This document shows, piece after piece, positions 17,976-26,751 of a stretch of 64,000 nucleotides of DNA. Both the position numbers and the translations under genes were made by a program. The DNA is from Paenibacillus nuruki. GTDB lineage: Bacteria; Bacillota; Bacilli; Paenibacillales; Paenibacillaceae. The stretch is from the NCBI RefSeq assembly GCF_001721045.1, contig NZ_MDER01000036.1:22654-86653 (forward strand), given 5' to 3'. Under the pieces are notes generated by a model, which worked only from the letters and a program-made list of their open reading frames with translations, was not told the DNA's origin and searched no databases. Within the stretch, counting starts at the first letter, position 1, and each line of letters begins with the position of its first letter.

Positions 17976-18713
17976 ATGAAAATAGTTAGTAAAAATAAAT
18001 TATATCAACTTATTTTTTTACCCGGTGTTTTTCCGGTAAATTGTTATATAGTCGAAGAAGAGTCCAGTCTGACGTTAATTGATGCAGGATTACCTAATAG
18101 TTACAAAGGAATTCAACAAGCGATTGCTCAGATTGGGAAGCCATTAGGTGCTATTATTTTGACCCATATTCATGATGATCATGTAGGATCGTTAGATACA
18201 TTACATCAACGTTATCCAGATGTTCCTGTGTACGTTTCGGAGCGAGATGCACGCTTGATGATCGGTGATATGACGTTAGACTCGCATGAACCGCAGACCA
18301 AAATTAAAGGCAGTGTTCCCAAAAAACTACAAACTCGTCCTTCTGTTTTGCTTCATGAAGGTGATCTGATCGGCTCTTTGCAAGTGATTGCTACTCCCGG
18401 TCACACACCTGGCTCTATAGCGCTGCTTGATACTAGAGATCGGTCGCTTATCGCTGGAGATTCTTTTCAGACAAGAGGCGGTGTTGCTGTCGCTGGTTCT
18501 GTACGATTGTTCTTCCCGTTCCCTGCATTAGCTACATGGAGCAAAGAGCTTTCTTTACAAAGCGCTAAGCGACTGCTAGCTTTACAACCCAGTCTACTTG
18601 CTGTAGGACACGGTCATATGATCGATCATCCTTATGAAGCTATGCATACCGCTATTCAACAAGCAGAATCACAATTGAAAAAGTCTTCTTTATCGATCAA
18701 ACAGTCTCTATAA
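17976..18713 (+). CDS. Metallo-beta-lactamase-fold hydrolase, copy 1
   Basis: 245 aa. Metal-binding motifs are THIHDDHVG (HxHxDH), GHTPGS, the bridging Asp in LIAGDS, and a final GHGH. Such proteins include glyoxalase II-like and lactonase-like hydrolases, and the substrate is unknown. The ATG at 17976 has AGAGGTG upstream. It is strongly similar along its whole length to the gene at 22906-23628 (shared FPVNCY, GLAVAGH-like and FPFPA segments). The pair flanks the siderophore uptake operon. Confidence 0.85.
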   Translation: MKIVSKNKLYQLIFLPGVFPVNCYIVEEESSLTLIDAGLPNSYKGIQQAIAQIGKPLGAIILTHIHDDHVGSLDTLHQRYPDVPVYVSERDARLMIGDMTLDSHEPQTKIKGSVPKKLQTRPSVLLHEGDLIGSLQVIATPGHTPGSIALLDTRDRSLIAGDSFQTRGGVAVAGSVRLFFPFPALATWSKELSLQSAKRLLALQPSLLAVGHGHMIDHPYEAMHTAIQQAESQLKKSSLSIKQSL

Positions 18714-18763
18714 TCAACATCTATATCTTCCTGCTACTATCTCTCCACCTGTAAATAAACAGC

Positions 18764-18803
18764 AAAAAACCATGCAGATCAAGCATTAACCTGCACGGTT
18801 TTT
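18764..18803. terminator. Bidirectional terminator between MBL copy 1 and the ABC permease operon
   Basis: Arms AAAAAACCATGCAG and CTGCACGGTTTTT with one mismatch. It overlaps the stop codon of the convergent permease gene. Confidence 0.75.
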
Positions 18804-19805
18804 ACTTTTATATTCACGCCATAATAGAAATAGAAAATAAGGTGCTCCAATCACAGACGTTACCAATCCTACTGGAAATTCTAAAGGTGGAGCCAGTATC
18901 CGTCCAATCACATCTGCCAGTAACATCATGATAGCCCCTACCAATGCTGCTACAGGAACAGAATACCGATGCCCGCCAGATACTAAGCGCCGAGCAATAT
19001 GCGGACTCACCAGACCTACAAAACCGACCATACCTACAACAGCTACTGAACCGCTAGCTAATATAACAGTCATCAGAAGCAAAATCGCCCGCATCCACTC
19101 GATACGTAATCCTAGCCCTTTAGAAGATTCTTCACTCAGTCCAAAAATATCTAACGATTTGGCTAAAAGCCAGATGATAGGCACAACAATGATAATAATC
19201 GGTGCTAATTGCATAACCTGCTCCCAATGACGTCCCCAGAGCGAACCATTTAACCAGAGCAGAACGGTATTGGTATTCGTAGATGATTGTATGATAAGTA
19301 ACTGGACTAATGTGCTTCCACAAGCGCTTACCGCTATGCCGACTAATGCCAGTCGAATAGGATCGACTCCATTGCGGTACGATAACCCATATACACAAGA
19401 AGCTCCGATCGCTCCGCCGACAAAAGCAGTCAATGATGTAAGCCATGTACTCTGCATCTCTACAGGTAAAAGTAGTACTGTAGAGACTGCTCCTAGTGCA
19501 GCTCCTGCGGAAATCCCTAATGTATCCGGTGCCGCCAACGGATTACGCAAGATTTGTTGCGCCACCAGACCCGACACCGCAAGCCCACTTCCTACTAATA
19601 TCGCCAGTATAATTCGAGGCAATCGATAATGAAGAATAATATAGGTAAGATCAGCATCTCCACGCTGAATAAATGCTTTGCCGATCTCTAACCAGCTGAT
19701 ACGTACTGCTCCAACTTGAATACTGATCATCATCAATAAGCAGGTTAGTACGCTAAGAATCAAGATGATGATTAGATTACGCTTTTGACCGATAAGGTTA
19801 TTCAT
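18786..19805 (-). CDS. FecCD-family siderophore ABC transporter permease (second)
   Basis: 339 aa polytopic permease of the iron(III)-siderophore/B12 type. The hallmarks are RLPRIILAILVGSGLAVSG, NPLAAPDTLGISAGAALGA, and the ATPase-contact segment GFVGLVSPHIARRLVSG. It starts with an ATGA overlap onto the preceding permease and forms a heterodimer with it. No ATPase gene is present, so a shared FhuC/YusV-type ATPase encoded elsewhere is probable. Confidence 0.93.
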   Translation of the reverse strand: MNNLIGQKRNLIIILILSVLTCLLMMISIQVGAVRISWLEIGKAFIQRGDADLTYIILHYRLPRIILAILVGSGLAVSGLVAQQILRNPLAAPDTLGISAGAALGAVSTVLLLPVEMQSTWLTSLTAFVGGAIGASCVYGLSYRNGVDPIRLALVGIAVSACGSTLVQLLIIQSSTNTNTVLLWLNGSLWGRHWEQVMQLAPIIIIVVPIIWLLAKSLDIFGLSEESSKGLGLRIEWMRAILLLMTVILASGSVAVVGMVGFVGLVSPHIARRLVSGGHRYSVPVAALVGAIMMLLADVIGRILAPPLEFPVGLVTSVIGAPYFLFLLWREYKSKNRAG

Positions 19806-20797
19806 GATGAACTCCTGCTCTGCCGTCTAGCTAAATAGACAAAATAAGGTGCACCGATAAGAGCTGTTATAATCCCTACAGGTGTCTCTGCTGGAAAATT
19901 CACAAAGCGTGAACCGATATCTGCTAGTGTTAACAATATCGCTCCGAATACTCCGGCAAAAGGAATCACAAGACGGTAATCGGTTCCTACCAGATAGCGT
20001 GTCATATGCGGTACGATTAACCCTACAAAACCAATCGGCCCAACAATAGAAACGGATATCCCTGCTAGCACAATAACGATCACACTGCCTACAATGCGCA
20101 CTGTCCATATTTTCTGACCGAGTCCACGCGCAATATCTTCGCCTAAGTTTATTAATGATAAGGATCGACTAAGACTGACAGCCATAACAAATCCGATGAT
20201 GCTAAATAGAAGCAGTAATTGGATTTCCTCCCATTTGACTCCTGCTGCTGATCCAGCGAGCCAGAATATGATTTTACTAGCCGATTCTTCATTAAAGATC
20301 AATAATCCCTGTGTAAAAGAGGATAGCAGCGCTTGAATCACTACACCGATTAATGCCATACGTACTTCTACTTTGCCCCCGCGAATCGCTAGGCTCATTA
20401 TCAGCACAATCAATACTGTGATAAGACCACCGGCAAAGCCTGCTCCTGCAAGAACCAATCCATTTACTGTTGGCAAAATAATAGTACAGAGTACGATCAT
20501 AAAAGAAGCGCCTGCATTGATTCCAAATATACTTGGAGAAGCTAACGGATTACGAGTCAAAGCTTGCATAATACAGCCTGCAATACTGAGATTAGCGCCA
20601 ATCAGCATCATCGCTATCGCCCGTGGCATCCGCAAAATATGCAAAATAATATGTTCTTTCACTGTAGTGGAATAGTGCAGAAGATAATCGATGACGGTGG
20701 CTAACGATATCCAAGACGAACCTATCATAAGCGAGCTAACAAATAGAATCAGCAAGATCGCTAGGCTAGTTACGGCTAAGATCCATTTTGGGATCAT
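19802..20797 (-). CDS. FecCD-family siderophore ABC transporter permease (first)
   Basis: 331 aa. The family motifs are ILRMPRAIAMMLIGANLSIAG, NPLASPSIFGINAGASF, and GFVGLIVPHMTRYLVG. Both ends overlap neighbours by 4 nt (ATGA), so it is tightly coupled to the AraC/binding-protein ORF upstream and the second permease downstream. It imports ferric siderophore across the membrane with its partner. Confidence 0.93.
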   Translation of the reverse strand: MIPKWILAVTSLAILLILFVSSLMIGSSWISLATVIDYLLHYSTTVKEHIILHILRMPRAIAMMLIGANLSIAGCIMQALTRNPLASPSIFGINAGASFMIVLCTIILPTVNGLVLAGAGFAGGLITVLIVLIMSLAIRGGKVEVRMALIGVVIQALLSSFTQGLLIFNEESASKIIFWLAGSAAGVKWEEIQLLLLFSIIGFVMAVSLSRSLSLINLGEDIARGLGQKIWTVRIVGSVIVIVLAGISVSIVGPIGFVGLIVPHMTRYLVGTDYRLVIPFAGVFGAILLTLADIGSRFVNFPAETPVGIITALIGAPYFVYLARRQSRSSS

Positions 20798-21786
20798 TGA
20801 AAGTAAGTAGTCGCTTCACTCATGATATGGGTAAGTGCCGGGATACTACGTTGTCTTGACCATTTAGCCAATTCAACTTCATGCGCTTTGCCTGTTTGTA
20901 CGGCTTTTAGTTGATTCCAGAGTAGATTATCTTTTTGCCCTGCTAATACAGATGGATCGTCTTCATTGATTAAGATCAGCAGTTGATCTGGATCTATCGC
21001 TAACAATTGCTCTGTCGTCATCAGTTGACTGACTTCTTCTGTATCACTTAATGCGTAATTTAGCCCTACCGCTTGCAGGAATGATGAATGGAATGCTTGA
21101 TCTGTGCGTACTTGAAACGATTGGCTTGCTTCTTCATCAGCCGCAATAATCAGCACGGATTGATTCCTGTTAATCGATTGCTTTAGCTTTGCCAATTGTT
21201 GTTGATGGTTCTCCAGCATAGCTGTTGTTTCTTCCGACTTGCCTAACGCTTCACCGATCGCTCGTGTAGAAGCCATAATATCTTCATAATTAGCAGTATC
21301 ATTTTTGAAAACAATCGTAGGCGCAATAGCTGATAATTCTTCATATACATTGCTATGACGACTCGTATCCGCAATAATCAAATCTGGCTTGAGCGTACGC
21401 ATCACTTCTAGATTGGGTTCTGAACGTGCTCCAACGGATGTATATCCTTCTATATAAGCCAGTGTATCTTGTGGAAAACGTTCAGGCTTATCATCATCAG
21501 CTACACCGACAGGTTTGACATCCAATTCAGCAACAGTCTGGGTGAATCCTTGCTCTAACACAATAATACGTTTTGGCTCAGCAGGCACTTCAGTACTGCC
21601 TAGATCATGAGTGATCGTACGTGTAGATCCTTGAGTAGCATTGTCTCCGCTTGCACTTTGCTTATTTGAATTGCCTTCACTTATCGGAGTCGTTGAAGAT
21701 GTAGGGGTAGAACAAGCCCCTAACAATAATGTAAAACTAAGAAGCAGCATTAACACTGCTGAACGTCTGATTGGATTATGCATCAT
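20794..21786 (-). CDS. Internal translation product: siderophore-binding lipoprotein
   Basis: Nested reading of the ORF above, from ATG 21786, 330 aa. It has its own ribosome site (AGCGGAGGT, 6 nt spacing), its own Fur-box-bearing promoter region and an N-terminal lipobox. The mature part carries the cluster A-2 binding-protein pattern PKRIIVLEQGFTQTVAELD and LKPDLIIADTSRH. It is cotranscribed with both permeases. This would be the transport-active extracellular receptor. Confidence 0.7.
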   Translation of the reverse strand: MMHNPIRRSAVLMLLLSFTLLLGACSTPTSSTTPISEGNSNKQSASGDNATQGSTRTITHDLGSTEVPAEPKRIIVLEQGFTQTVAELDVKPVGVADDDKPERFPQDTLAYIEGYTSVGARSEPNLEVMRTLKPDLIIADTSRHSNVYEELSAIAPTIVFKNDTANYEDIMASTRAIGEALGKSEETTAMLENHQQQLAKLKQSINRNQSVLIIAADEEASQSFQVRTDQAFHSSFLQAVGLNYALSDTEEVSQLMTTEQLLAIDPDQLLILINEDDPSVLAGQKDNLLWNQLKAVQTGKAHEVELAKWSRQRSIPALTHIMSEATTYFQ

Positions 21787-22737
21787 AAAAGTACCTCCGC
21801 TTAAAGTGTGATTTTGAGAATCATTATCACTATAGCGGTGTACATCTAAGCCAACAATAGAGAAATCGGACATCGTGGATGTCATATTGGGACTCCATAG
21901 CTGTTGACGACGTTCCTGACGATAACGAATAGGCGATAATCCTTTATACTTTTTGAACATACGACTGAAATAATACCCATCTTGATAACCTACATTCATC
22001 GCAATATCTTGCAACGTTAGCTCTGTATGAATAAGCAGTTCACTCGCTTTTTGTATACGAAAACGAATCAGATAATCAGACGGACTCTGCCCAATATCAC
22101 TGTTACGAAACAATCGAGCTAAATGACGTGGACTGCATTCTAATGTAGCTGCAAGTGAATCGATCGTTAGCGGAAGTTCGTAATGCTCATGAATATAACG
22201 AATCGCTTGAGTCACAAGGTCTGTTGTTGTGTTCTGAGCTTGATCTGTCTGCAATTGTTCCAATATGTCGTACACTATTTGCATAAAGGATGATCGTACT
22301 TGAAATTCTTGTAATAGATGGATATGCGTCCATGCTTGCTGTAATTGTTTGATTTTATCGTGTACGATTACGGGATGATGTGGTTTGAGTGCATAGGAAG
22401 TGTCTAATACATAATGATGATCTGTTAACGCATAGACATTAGAATTGGAAAGCAACAATTGTGGTCGGTATAGCACCAGATAGTATTCTAATAATTCATC
22501 CAAGACTTCAATCTGAAGAATACTTCCTTTACCGCTATGTATCATATGAAATCGCTCTGTAGGATAAGCGGTATGATCGACATGAATAAGCGCATGTCCA
22601 CGCACTGTATATAGAAATCCATTTTCAGGTAAAGGATAAGGTGACACATACTGTTCGTATGGAATGAAGTGATGCTGAACATCCAACACGTGGATCGAAG
22701 CTTGATTCCACAGTTTTATATATTGATCTATATTCAT
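20794..22737 (-). CDS. AraC-type regulator fused in frame to a siderophore-binding lipoprotein
   Basis: 647 aa. Residues 1-165 are a cupin-like sensing domain. Residues 175-275 are an AraC double HTH (SLAATLECSPRHLARLF and DIAMNVGYQDGYYFSRMFKKY). After a linker, residues 318-342 form a complete lipoprotein signal peptide (lipobox LLLGACS, Cys342). Residues 370-647 are a FepB/FhuD-like binding protein. There is no stop between the parts. A Fur box (21809-21829) and AGCGGAGGT (21792-21800) precede Met318 (nt 21786), so a separate 330-aa lipoprotein is very likely also made. B. subtilis Btr is a known AraC-binding-protein fusion, but it has no internal signal peptide. Confidence 0.88.
   Translation of the reverse strand: MNIDQYIKLWNQASIHVLDVQHHFIPYEQYVSPYPLPENGFLYTVRGHALIHVDHTAYPTERFHMIHSGKGSILQIEVLDELLEYYLVLYRPQLLLSNSNVYALTDHHYVLDTSYALKPHHPVIVHDKIKQLQQAWTHIHLLQEFQVRSSFMQIVYDILEQLQTDQAQNTTTDLVTQAIRYIHEHYELPLTIDSLAATLECSPRHLARLFRNSDIGQSPSDYLIRFRIQKASELLIHTELTLQDIAMNVGYQDGYYFSRMFKKYKGLSPIRYRQERRQQLWSPNMTSTMSDFSIVGLDVHRYSDNDSQNHTLSGGTFMMHNPIRRSAVLMLLLSFTLLLGACSTPTSSTTPISEGNSNKQSASGDNATQGSTRTITHDLGSTEVPAEPKRIIVLEQGFTQTVAELDVKPVGVADDDKPERFPQDTLAYIEGYTSVGARSEPNLEVMRTLKPDLIIADTSRHSNVYEELSAIAPTIVFKNDTANYEDIMASTRAIGEALGKSEETTAMLENHQQQLAKLKQSINRNQSVLIIAADEEASQSFQVRTDQAFHSSFLQAVGLNYALSDTEEVSQLMTTEQLLAIDPDQLLILINEDDPSVLAGQKDNLLWNQLKAVQTGKAHEVELAKWSRQRSIPALTHIMSEATTYFQ
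21809..21829 (-). promoter_or_regulatory. Fur box inside the AraC-lipoprotein ORF
   Basis: On the minus strand it begins TGATAATGATTCTCA, matching the 7-1-7 Fur consensus at 14 of 15 positions. It encodes SDNDSQN within the linker. It lies 22 bp before the internal ATG and implies an iron-repressed internal promoter. Confidence 0.75.
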
Positions 22738-22796
22738 CGCTAACCCCTTTTAACAAACGTACTGTATTGAAGTAAATGATCCCCTTTCTATTTTAA

Positions 22797-22811
22797 TGAT
22801 ATTCATTCTCA
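22797..22811. promoter_or_regulatory. Fur-like box in the divergent promoter of araC and MBL copy 2
   Basis: TGATATTCATTCTCA resembles the 7-1-7 Fur consensus with a few mismatches. A second weaker match (TTACAATCGTTTTCA) overlaps nearby. It sits between the AraC fusion gene and the second MBL gene. Confidence 0.55.
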
Positions 22812-22905
22812 ATTACAATCGTTTTCATTTTTTTACATATTATTATAACTTCCCCCTATCACTGATCCATCAATGGTAAAATGAAGATTAGAGGTGATTA
22901 CACAC

Positions 22906-23628
22906 ATGCGTGTACAACGCGAGAGCACATTACATCAAATGACATGGTTCGCTCATCTTTTTCCGGTGAACTGTTATCTTGTAGAAGAAAATGAAACACT
23001 AACATTAATAGATACCGGTTTGTCTAGCAGTTATAAAGGGATTGTACAGACGATCCATAGTCTGGAAAAGCCACTCACTCGTATCGTGCTTACCCATGTT
23101 CATACCGATCATATGGGTGCATTAGATCGATTAAAACAGTATTATCCTGAAGCCAAAGTCTATATCCCCAGACGGGATGCTCGTATCATCAGTGGGGATA
23201 GGACACTTGATTCTCATGAAGCACAGCGTCCGATTCGTGGCTCTATTCCTAAGCGAATCACCACTTCTCCTGATGTGTTAGTCGATAACGGTGATCAGAT
23301 TGGTTCATTATTGTCTATTGCTGTGTCAGGTCATACGCCGGGATCAATGGCTTATTTGGATACACGGAATCGTCATTTAATCGTAGGCGATGCTTTTCAG
23401 ATCAAAGGTGGACTGGCTGTCGCTGGTCATATGCGGTGGGCATTTCCTTTTCCTGCATTCGCTACATGGGATAAACACACTGCATGGGCAAGTGCTCGCA
23501 AATTACTACATTACCAGCCGTCTCTGCTTGCAGTCGGTCATGGTTCTTTCCTTCGTCAACCTGAAGCTCCTATGCGTGCGGCAATCGAAGCCATGACTGT
23601 GAAATATAGCTTTACGTTGTCCAATTGA
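22906..23628 (+). CDS. Metallo-beta-lactamase-fold hydrolase, copy 2
   Basis: 240 aa paralog of the gene at 17976-18713. Motifs are THVHTDHMG, GHTPGS, VGDAFQ and GHGSF; the last site has Ser where copy 1 has His. The ATG at 22906 follows GAGGTG. It is divergent from the AraC/siderophore operon with a Fur-like box between them, so iron-responsive expression is likely. It might process a siderophore ester, but that is speculation. Confidence 0.85.
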   Translation: MRVQRESTLHQMTWFAHLFPVNCYLVEENETLTLIDTGLSSSYKGIVQTIHSLEKPLTRIVLTHVHTDHMGALDRLKQYYPEAKVYIPRRDARIISGDRTLDSHEAQRPIRGSIPKRITTSPDVLVDNGDQIGSLLSIAVSGHTPGSMAYLDTRNRHLIVGDAFQIKGGLAVAGHMRWAFPFPAFATWDKHTAWASARKLLHYQPSLLAVGHGSFLRQPEAPMRAAIEAMTVKYSFTLSN

Positions 23629-23796
23629 TACGTTTATTGTACATAACGATGCTTTCAGACCATCTGACTAATGATGTAGAGAACACACACTAGAAATGAC
23701 ATTGTTTTTACTTTAGATTCAGTGCAGATTCGCAAGGGTAGGGATAGGAATAAGGCTTTATATAGCGTGATTTCAATAGAGGGGGAATGATAACTT

Positions 23797-24810
23797 ATGA
23801 AATTATTCAAACAAGTCGGTCTGTGTACGGTGACTGGTCTACTAGTATTGCAAACAATCGGATGTAGTCAGCAAAGTGCGCCTACACTAACTACGATAAC
23901 TTCTGCATCTGACAGTAGTACTATTCCTGTAACAAGCACAAGCAATAACATCGTTTTAGCATCGGCGTCCACAACAACATCCCCATCTGCAACTATAGTT
24001 GCCCGTTTCAAAAAAATGTTAACCAGCAGTGAAAAGCTTCCTCAAGCAACAGCTTATCTCAAAACGAATATCAAAAAAGTATCTCCGCAAACAGGTACTT
24101 CGTTGGTTCTAGCATTAGAAAATGCACAGAACAAATATATGGATGCGTGGACCAATAAATATACAGAATCGATTCAAAAAAAACTAATGAACATGTATAC
24201 ATCAGCTGAAGTCTATGGTGATGAAGATATGGACGATATGATCAAGCGTGCTCAAGAGCCTGCGCTCAAAAAATTATTGTCTAATACCCAAAAAAGCGGT
24301 TATCGCATTGTGAATATCGAAGGCTATTATATGCCGATTATTGATTACGATCAGTACGATGCGTATGACGATTATGTCACCAAAGATATAGATGCCTATA
24401 TTGATATTATGGCGGAAGAATCCGATCAGCCGGCAATGATAGATGCAGGGCTTGTGATCGGTTGGGATGATCTATTAGAACGTACTTTGGATTTGGAGCA
24501 ATTTATAATGAAATATCCAACATCTCATCGTATAGCTGATATGAAGCAAAATTATCAGTATGCTGTGTATAGCGTATTTTATGGTGCAGATAATACTCAA
24601 CTGTTCGACAGTCTTAGTAAAAAGATCGATCCTGACGCTAAAAAACAGTACCTAGCTGTACTTAATGATGAAGATACCGCAGAAGATTATCCATCTAGTA
24701 CTCTTCTTAGCGATCTACATGGATTAATGGATTTGGCAGCACAATCGAATGATAAAATGACTGCTAAATTAGAAGCTTATCGGCAACAAGTGGCTCCGCT
24801 CGAATCGTAA
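23797..24810 (+). CDS. Hypothetical lipoprotein
   Basis: 337 aa, family not recognised. The signal peptide ends at a lipobox-like LQTIGCSQ (Cys about residue 23). A Ser/Thr-rich linker follows to about residue 65. The remainder is helical and acidic with a Tyr/Asp-rich stretch (DYDQYDAYDDYV). GGGGGAATG lies upstream of the ATG. It stands alone between MBL copy 2 and another lipoprotein, with its own terminator. Confidence 0.65.
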   Translation: MKLFKQVGLCTVTGLLVLQTIGCSQQSAPTLTTITSASDSSTIPVTSTSNNIVLASASTTTSPSATIVARFKKMLTSSEKLPQATAYLKTNIKKVSPQTGTSLVLALENAQNKYMDAWTNKYTESIQKKLMNMYTSAEVYGDEDMDDMIKRAQEPALKKLLSNTQKSGYRIVNIEGYYMPIIDYDQYDAYDDYVTKDIDAYIDIMAEESDQPAMIDAGLVIGWDDLLERTLDLEQFIMKYPTSHRIADMKQNYQYAVYSVFYGADNTQLFDSLSKKIDPDAKKQYLAVLNDEDTAEDYPSSTLLSDLHGLMDLAAQSNDKMTAKLEAYRQQVAPLES

Positions 24811-24846
24811 AACTTGCCTAGAATGTGCAACTTAATATTCCATATG

Positions 24847-24879
24847 ACCGTCTTTGCTAGTATAGGGAGACGGTTTTTG
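24847..24879 (+). terminator. Intrinsic terminator
   Basis: Stem ACCGTCT/AGACGGT (24847-24853 and 24868-24874) followed by five Ts, 37 bp after the lipoprotein stop. Confidence 0.75.
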
Positions 24880-25034
24880 ACTGTACTTGATCATTCGTGA
24901 AAGTTGTCGATTTTGTCATTTTAGGGATATGATAGTGAACTATGGGTAATAGAAAAAGGATACACTTCAAGCCCAATCCAAAAGTGAAGTTTGCTTCGCA
25001 GACGTTTTTTCACTATTTATAACAAAGGAGTTTT

Positions 25035-26051
25035 ATGATGAAAAAAATCAGTTTGATCCTAACCAGCATTTTGTTAATGTCTGCTCTGGCAGCATGTACA
25101 AGCAATTCCAGTACGACAGAACAACCAGCCACTACACCTACTACTGAAAATACAGGTACAGGCAATCCGGCAGCAACGAACCCTGAAGCGACTACACCAA
25201 CAGAAGGTGCTACTTCAACGGATCCGGCTAGCACAGAATCGGCTTCTGCTCAAAATGCCAAAATTGTAGCTAACAAAAAAGTTGTGGCTAGTATGTATCA
25301 AGATGTACTCAATGGACATCAGGCCGATAAAATAGATATGTATCTTGCAGATGATTACAAAGAACATGATCCGATGATCGCTACAGGTAAAGAAGCGTTC
25401 AAAACATATATCGCTTCATTTATCAAAGCTAATCCTGACTACAAAGTAAATGTCAAAGGTATGATCGGTCAAAATGATCTAGTGGCTGTGATGAATTATC
25501 CGATGGCTAATCCGGATGATCCTGGTCAAGCAGCTGTTGATATTTTCCGTGTAACCGATGGTAAGATTGTAGAGCACTGGAACACTGTTCAATCGGTAAC
25601 AGGCGCTTCTAGTATGATCCAAAACTTATTACCAAGTGCATCCACAACCGCAGATGTAGCTGCAACAGATAAAGCGATCGTTGCTTCGAATGCTCAATTT
25701 GTAAGTAACTTCTTTAACAGCTTTTTTGTAGAGCATAATACAGATGCAGCTTCAGGTGTTGTGAGTGAATCTTTGGTGCAGCATAATGTGAAAATGAAAG
25801 ATGGCATTGAGCCATTGGTGAACAACTACCTTGCTCAATTCCGTGCCAATCCAGATAGCACAGCAACAGTCGTCAATATGGTTGCAGAAGGCGATATGGT
25901 ATTGATCCAAAGTCAGATGAAAAAGAATGCTGACGATGCAGGTCAATCTGTTGTCCAAATCTTCCGTGTTGAAAACAATGAGATTGCTGAAATGTGGATG
26001 CTTTCACAAGATGTCCCTGCCAAAACAGTAAATGAAAATGGTATGTTTTAA
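25035..26051 (+). CDS. Lipoprotein with two SnoaL/NTF2-like domains
   Basis: 338 aa. The lipobox is LAACTS (Cys about residue 21), then a Thr/Ala-rich linker to about residue 75. Two tandem SnoaL-like domains follow (about 80-190 and 215-330). Each has an alpha+beta cone pattern ending in aromatic strands: VDIFRVTDGKIVEHWN and VQIFRVENNEIAEMWM. The second copy keeps the hydrophobic pattern but has a different pocket. Members bind or isomerise small hydrophobic compounds, and this substrate is unknown. GGAG lies 7 nt upstream of the ATG. Confidence 0.75.
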   Translation: MMKKISLILTSILLMSALAACTSNSSTTEQPATTPTTENTGTGNPAATNPEATTPTEGATSTDPASTESASAQNAKIVANKKVVASMYQDVLNGHQADKIDMYLADDYKEHDPMIATGKEAFKTYIASFIKANPDYKVNVKGMIGQNDLVAVMNYPMANPDDPGQAAVDIFRVTDGKIVEHWNTVQSVTGASSMIQNLLPSASTTADVAATDKAIVASNAQFVSNFFNSFFVEHNTDAASGVVSESLVQHNVKMKDGIEPLVNNYLAQFRANPDSTATVVNMVAEGDMVLIQSQMKKNADDAGQSVVQIFRVENNEIAEMWMLSQDVPAKTVNENGMF

Positions 26052-26065
26052 AAACAACAATAAAC

Positions 26066-26099
26066 ACCCCTCTTCTGCATACTAGAAGAGGGGTTATTT
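26066..26099. terminator. Intrinsic terminator
   Basis: Perfect 11-bp stem ACCCCTCTTCT/AGAAGAGGGGT, 7-nt loop, T-rich tail. It lies between the convergent SnoaL lipoprotein and lrp-like genes. Confidence 0.85.
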
Positions 26100-26135
26100 C
26101 TGTTACTTTATTATATTCATACATACACTACCTAT

Positions 26136-26588
26136 TTATACTAAAAGATTTTCTGTTTGTAGAGAAGAAATCAATCCACTGAACTCAATCGGAGCAGACA
26201 TCACTAGCAAAATCATATAATGTCCCCATAAATCGCATTGATTACCAAATTCTTCGATAGATGCAGTCGAATCACTGACTACTTTGAGCATGTAATTGTA
26301 TTCACCACTAATCCGATAGCATTCAATCACTTCTGGAGCAGAACGGCAAAACTCTAAAAAAGGTGTACATTTTTCTGTTTTAAATAAGATATATGCTGTT
26401 GCACTTTTTCCGATTTTCTCAGGAGAAATAATCGCTCGAAATTCTTTAATAACCCCTTTTTCTTCTAAACGTTTGACTCTTTCCGTCACTGCGGGTTGAG
26501 TTAATCCTACATATTTGCCTAATTGAGTCATCGATACTCTTGCATCCTGTTCCAAAATAGCAAGAATCTGCTGATCTGTGTGATCCAT
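26136..26588 (-). CDS. Lrp/AsnC-family transcriptional regulator
   Basis: 150 aa. The N-terminal HTH includes TQLGKYVGLTQPAVTERVKRLEE. The C-terminal RAM ligand domain includes CYRISGEYNYMLKV. The ATG at 26588 (MDHTDQQ) has GGAG 7 nt upstream. It is divergent from the MFS transporter at 26752, so it probably controls that gene and itself from the 163-bp gap, with an amino acid or related ligand. Confidence 0.88.
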   Translation of the reverse strand: MDHTDQQILAILEQDARVSMTQLGKYVGLTQPAVTERVKRLEEKGVIKEFRAIISPEKIGKSATAYILFKTEKCTPFLEFCRSAPEVIECYRISGEYNYMLKVVSDSTASIEEFGNQCDLWGHYMILLVMSAPIEFSGLISSLQTENLLV

Positions 26589-26751
26589 ATACGTTCTCCT
26601 ATACAATTAAATTTTTAGATATCAATTACTTGTAATTCATTAGTAACTACAATTAAATAACTTGTTTTTGATATGTAACCACATTTTCTTATTCATTATA
26701 CTAAATATATACCTATGAAGTAGCAAGGTTTACATTAAAGGGGGAACGATA

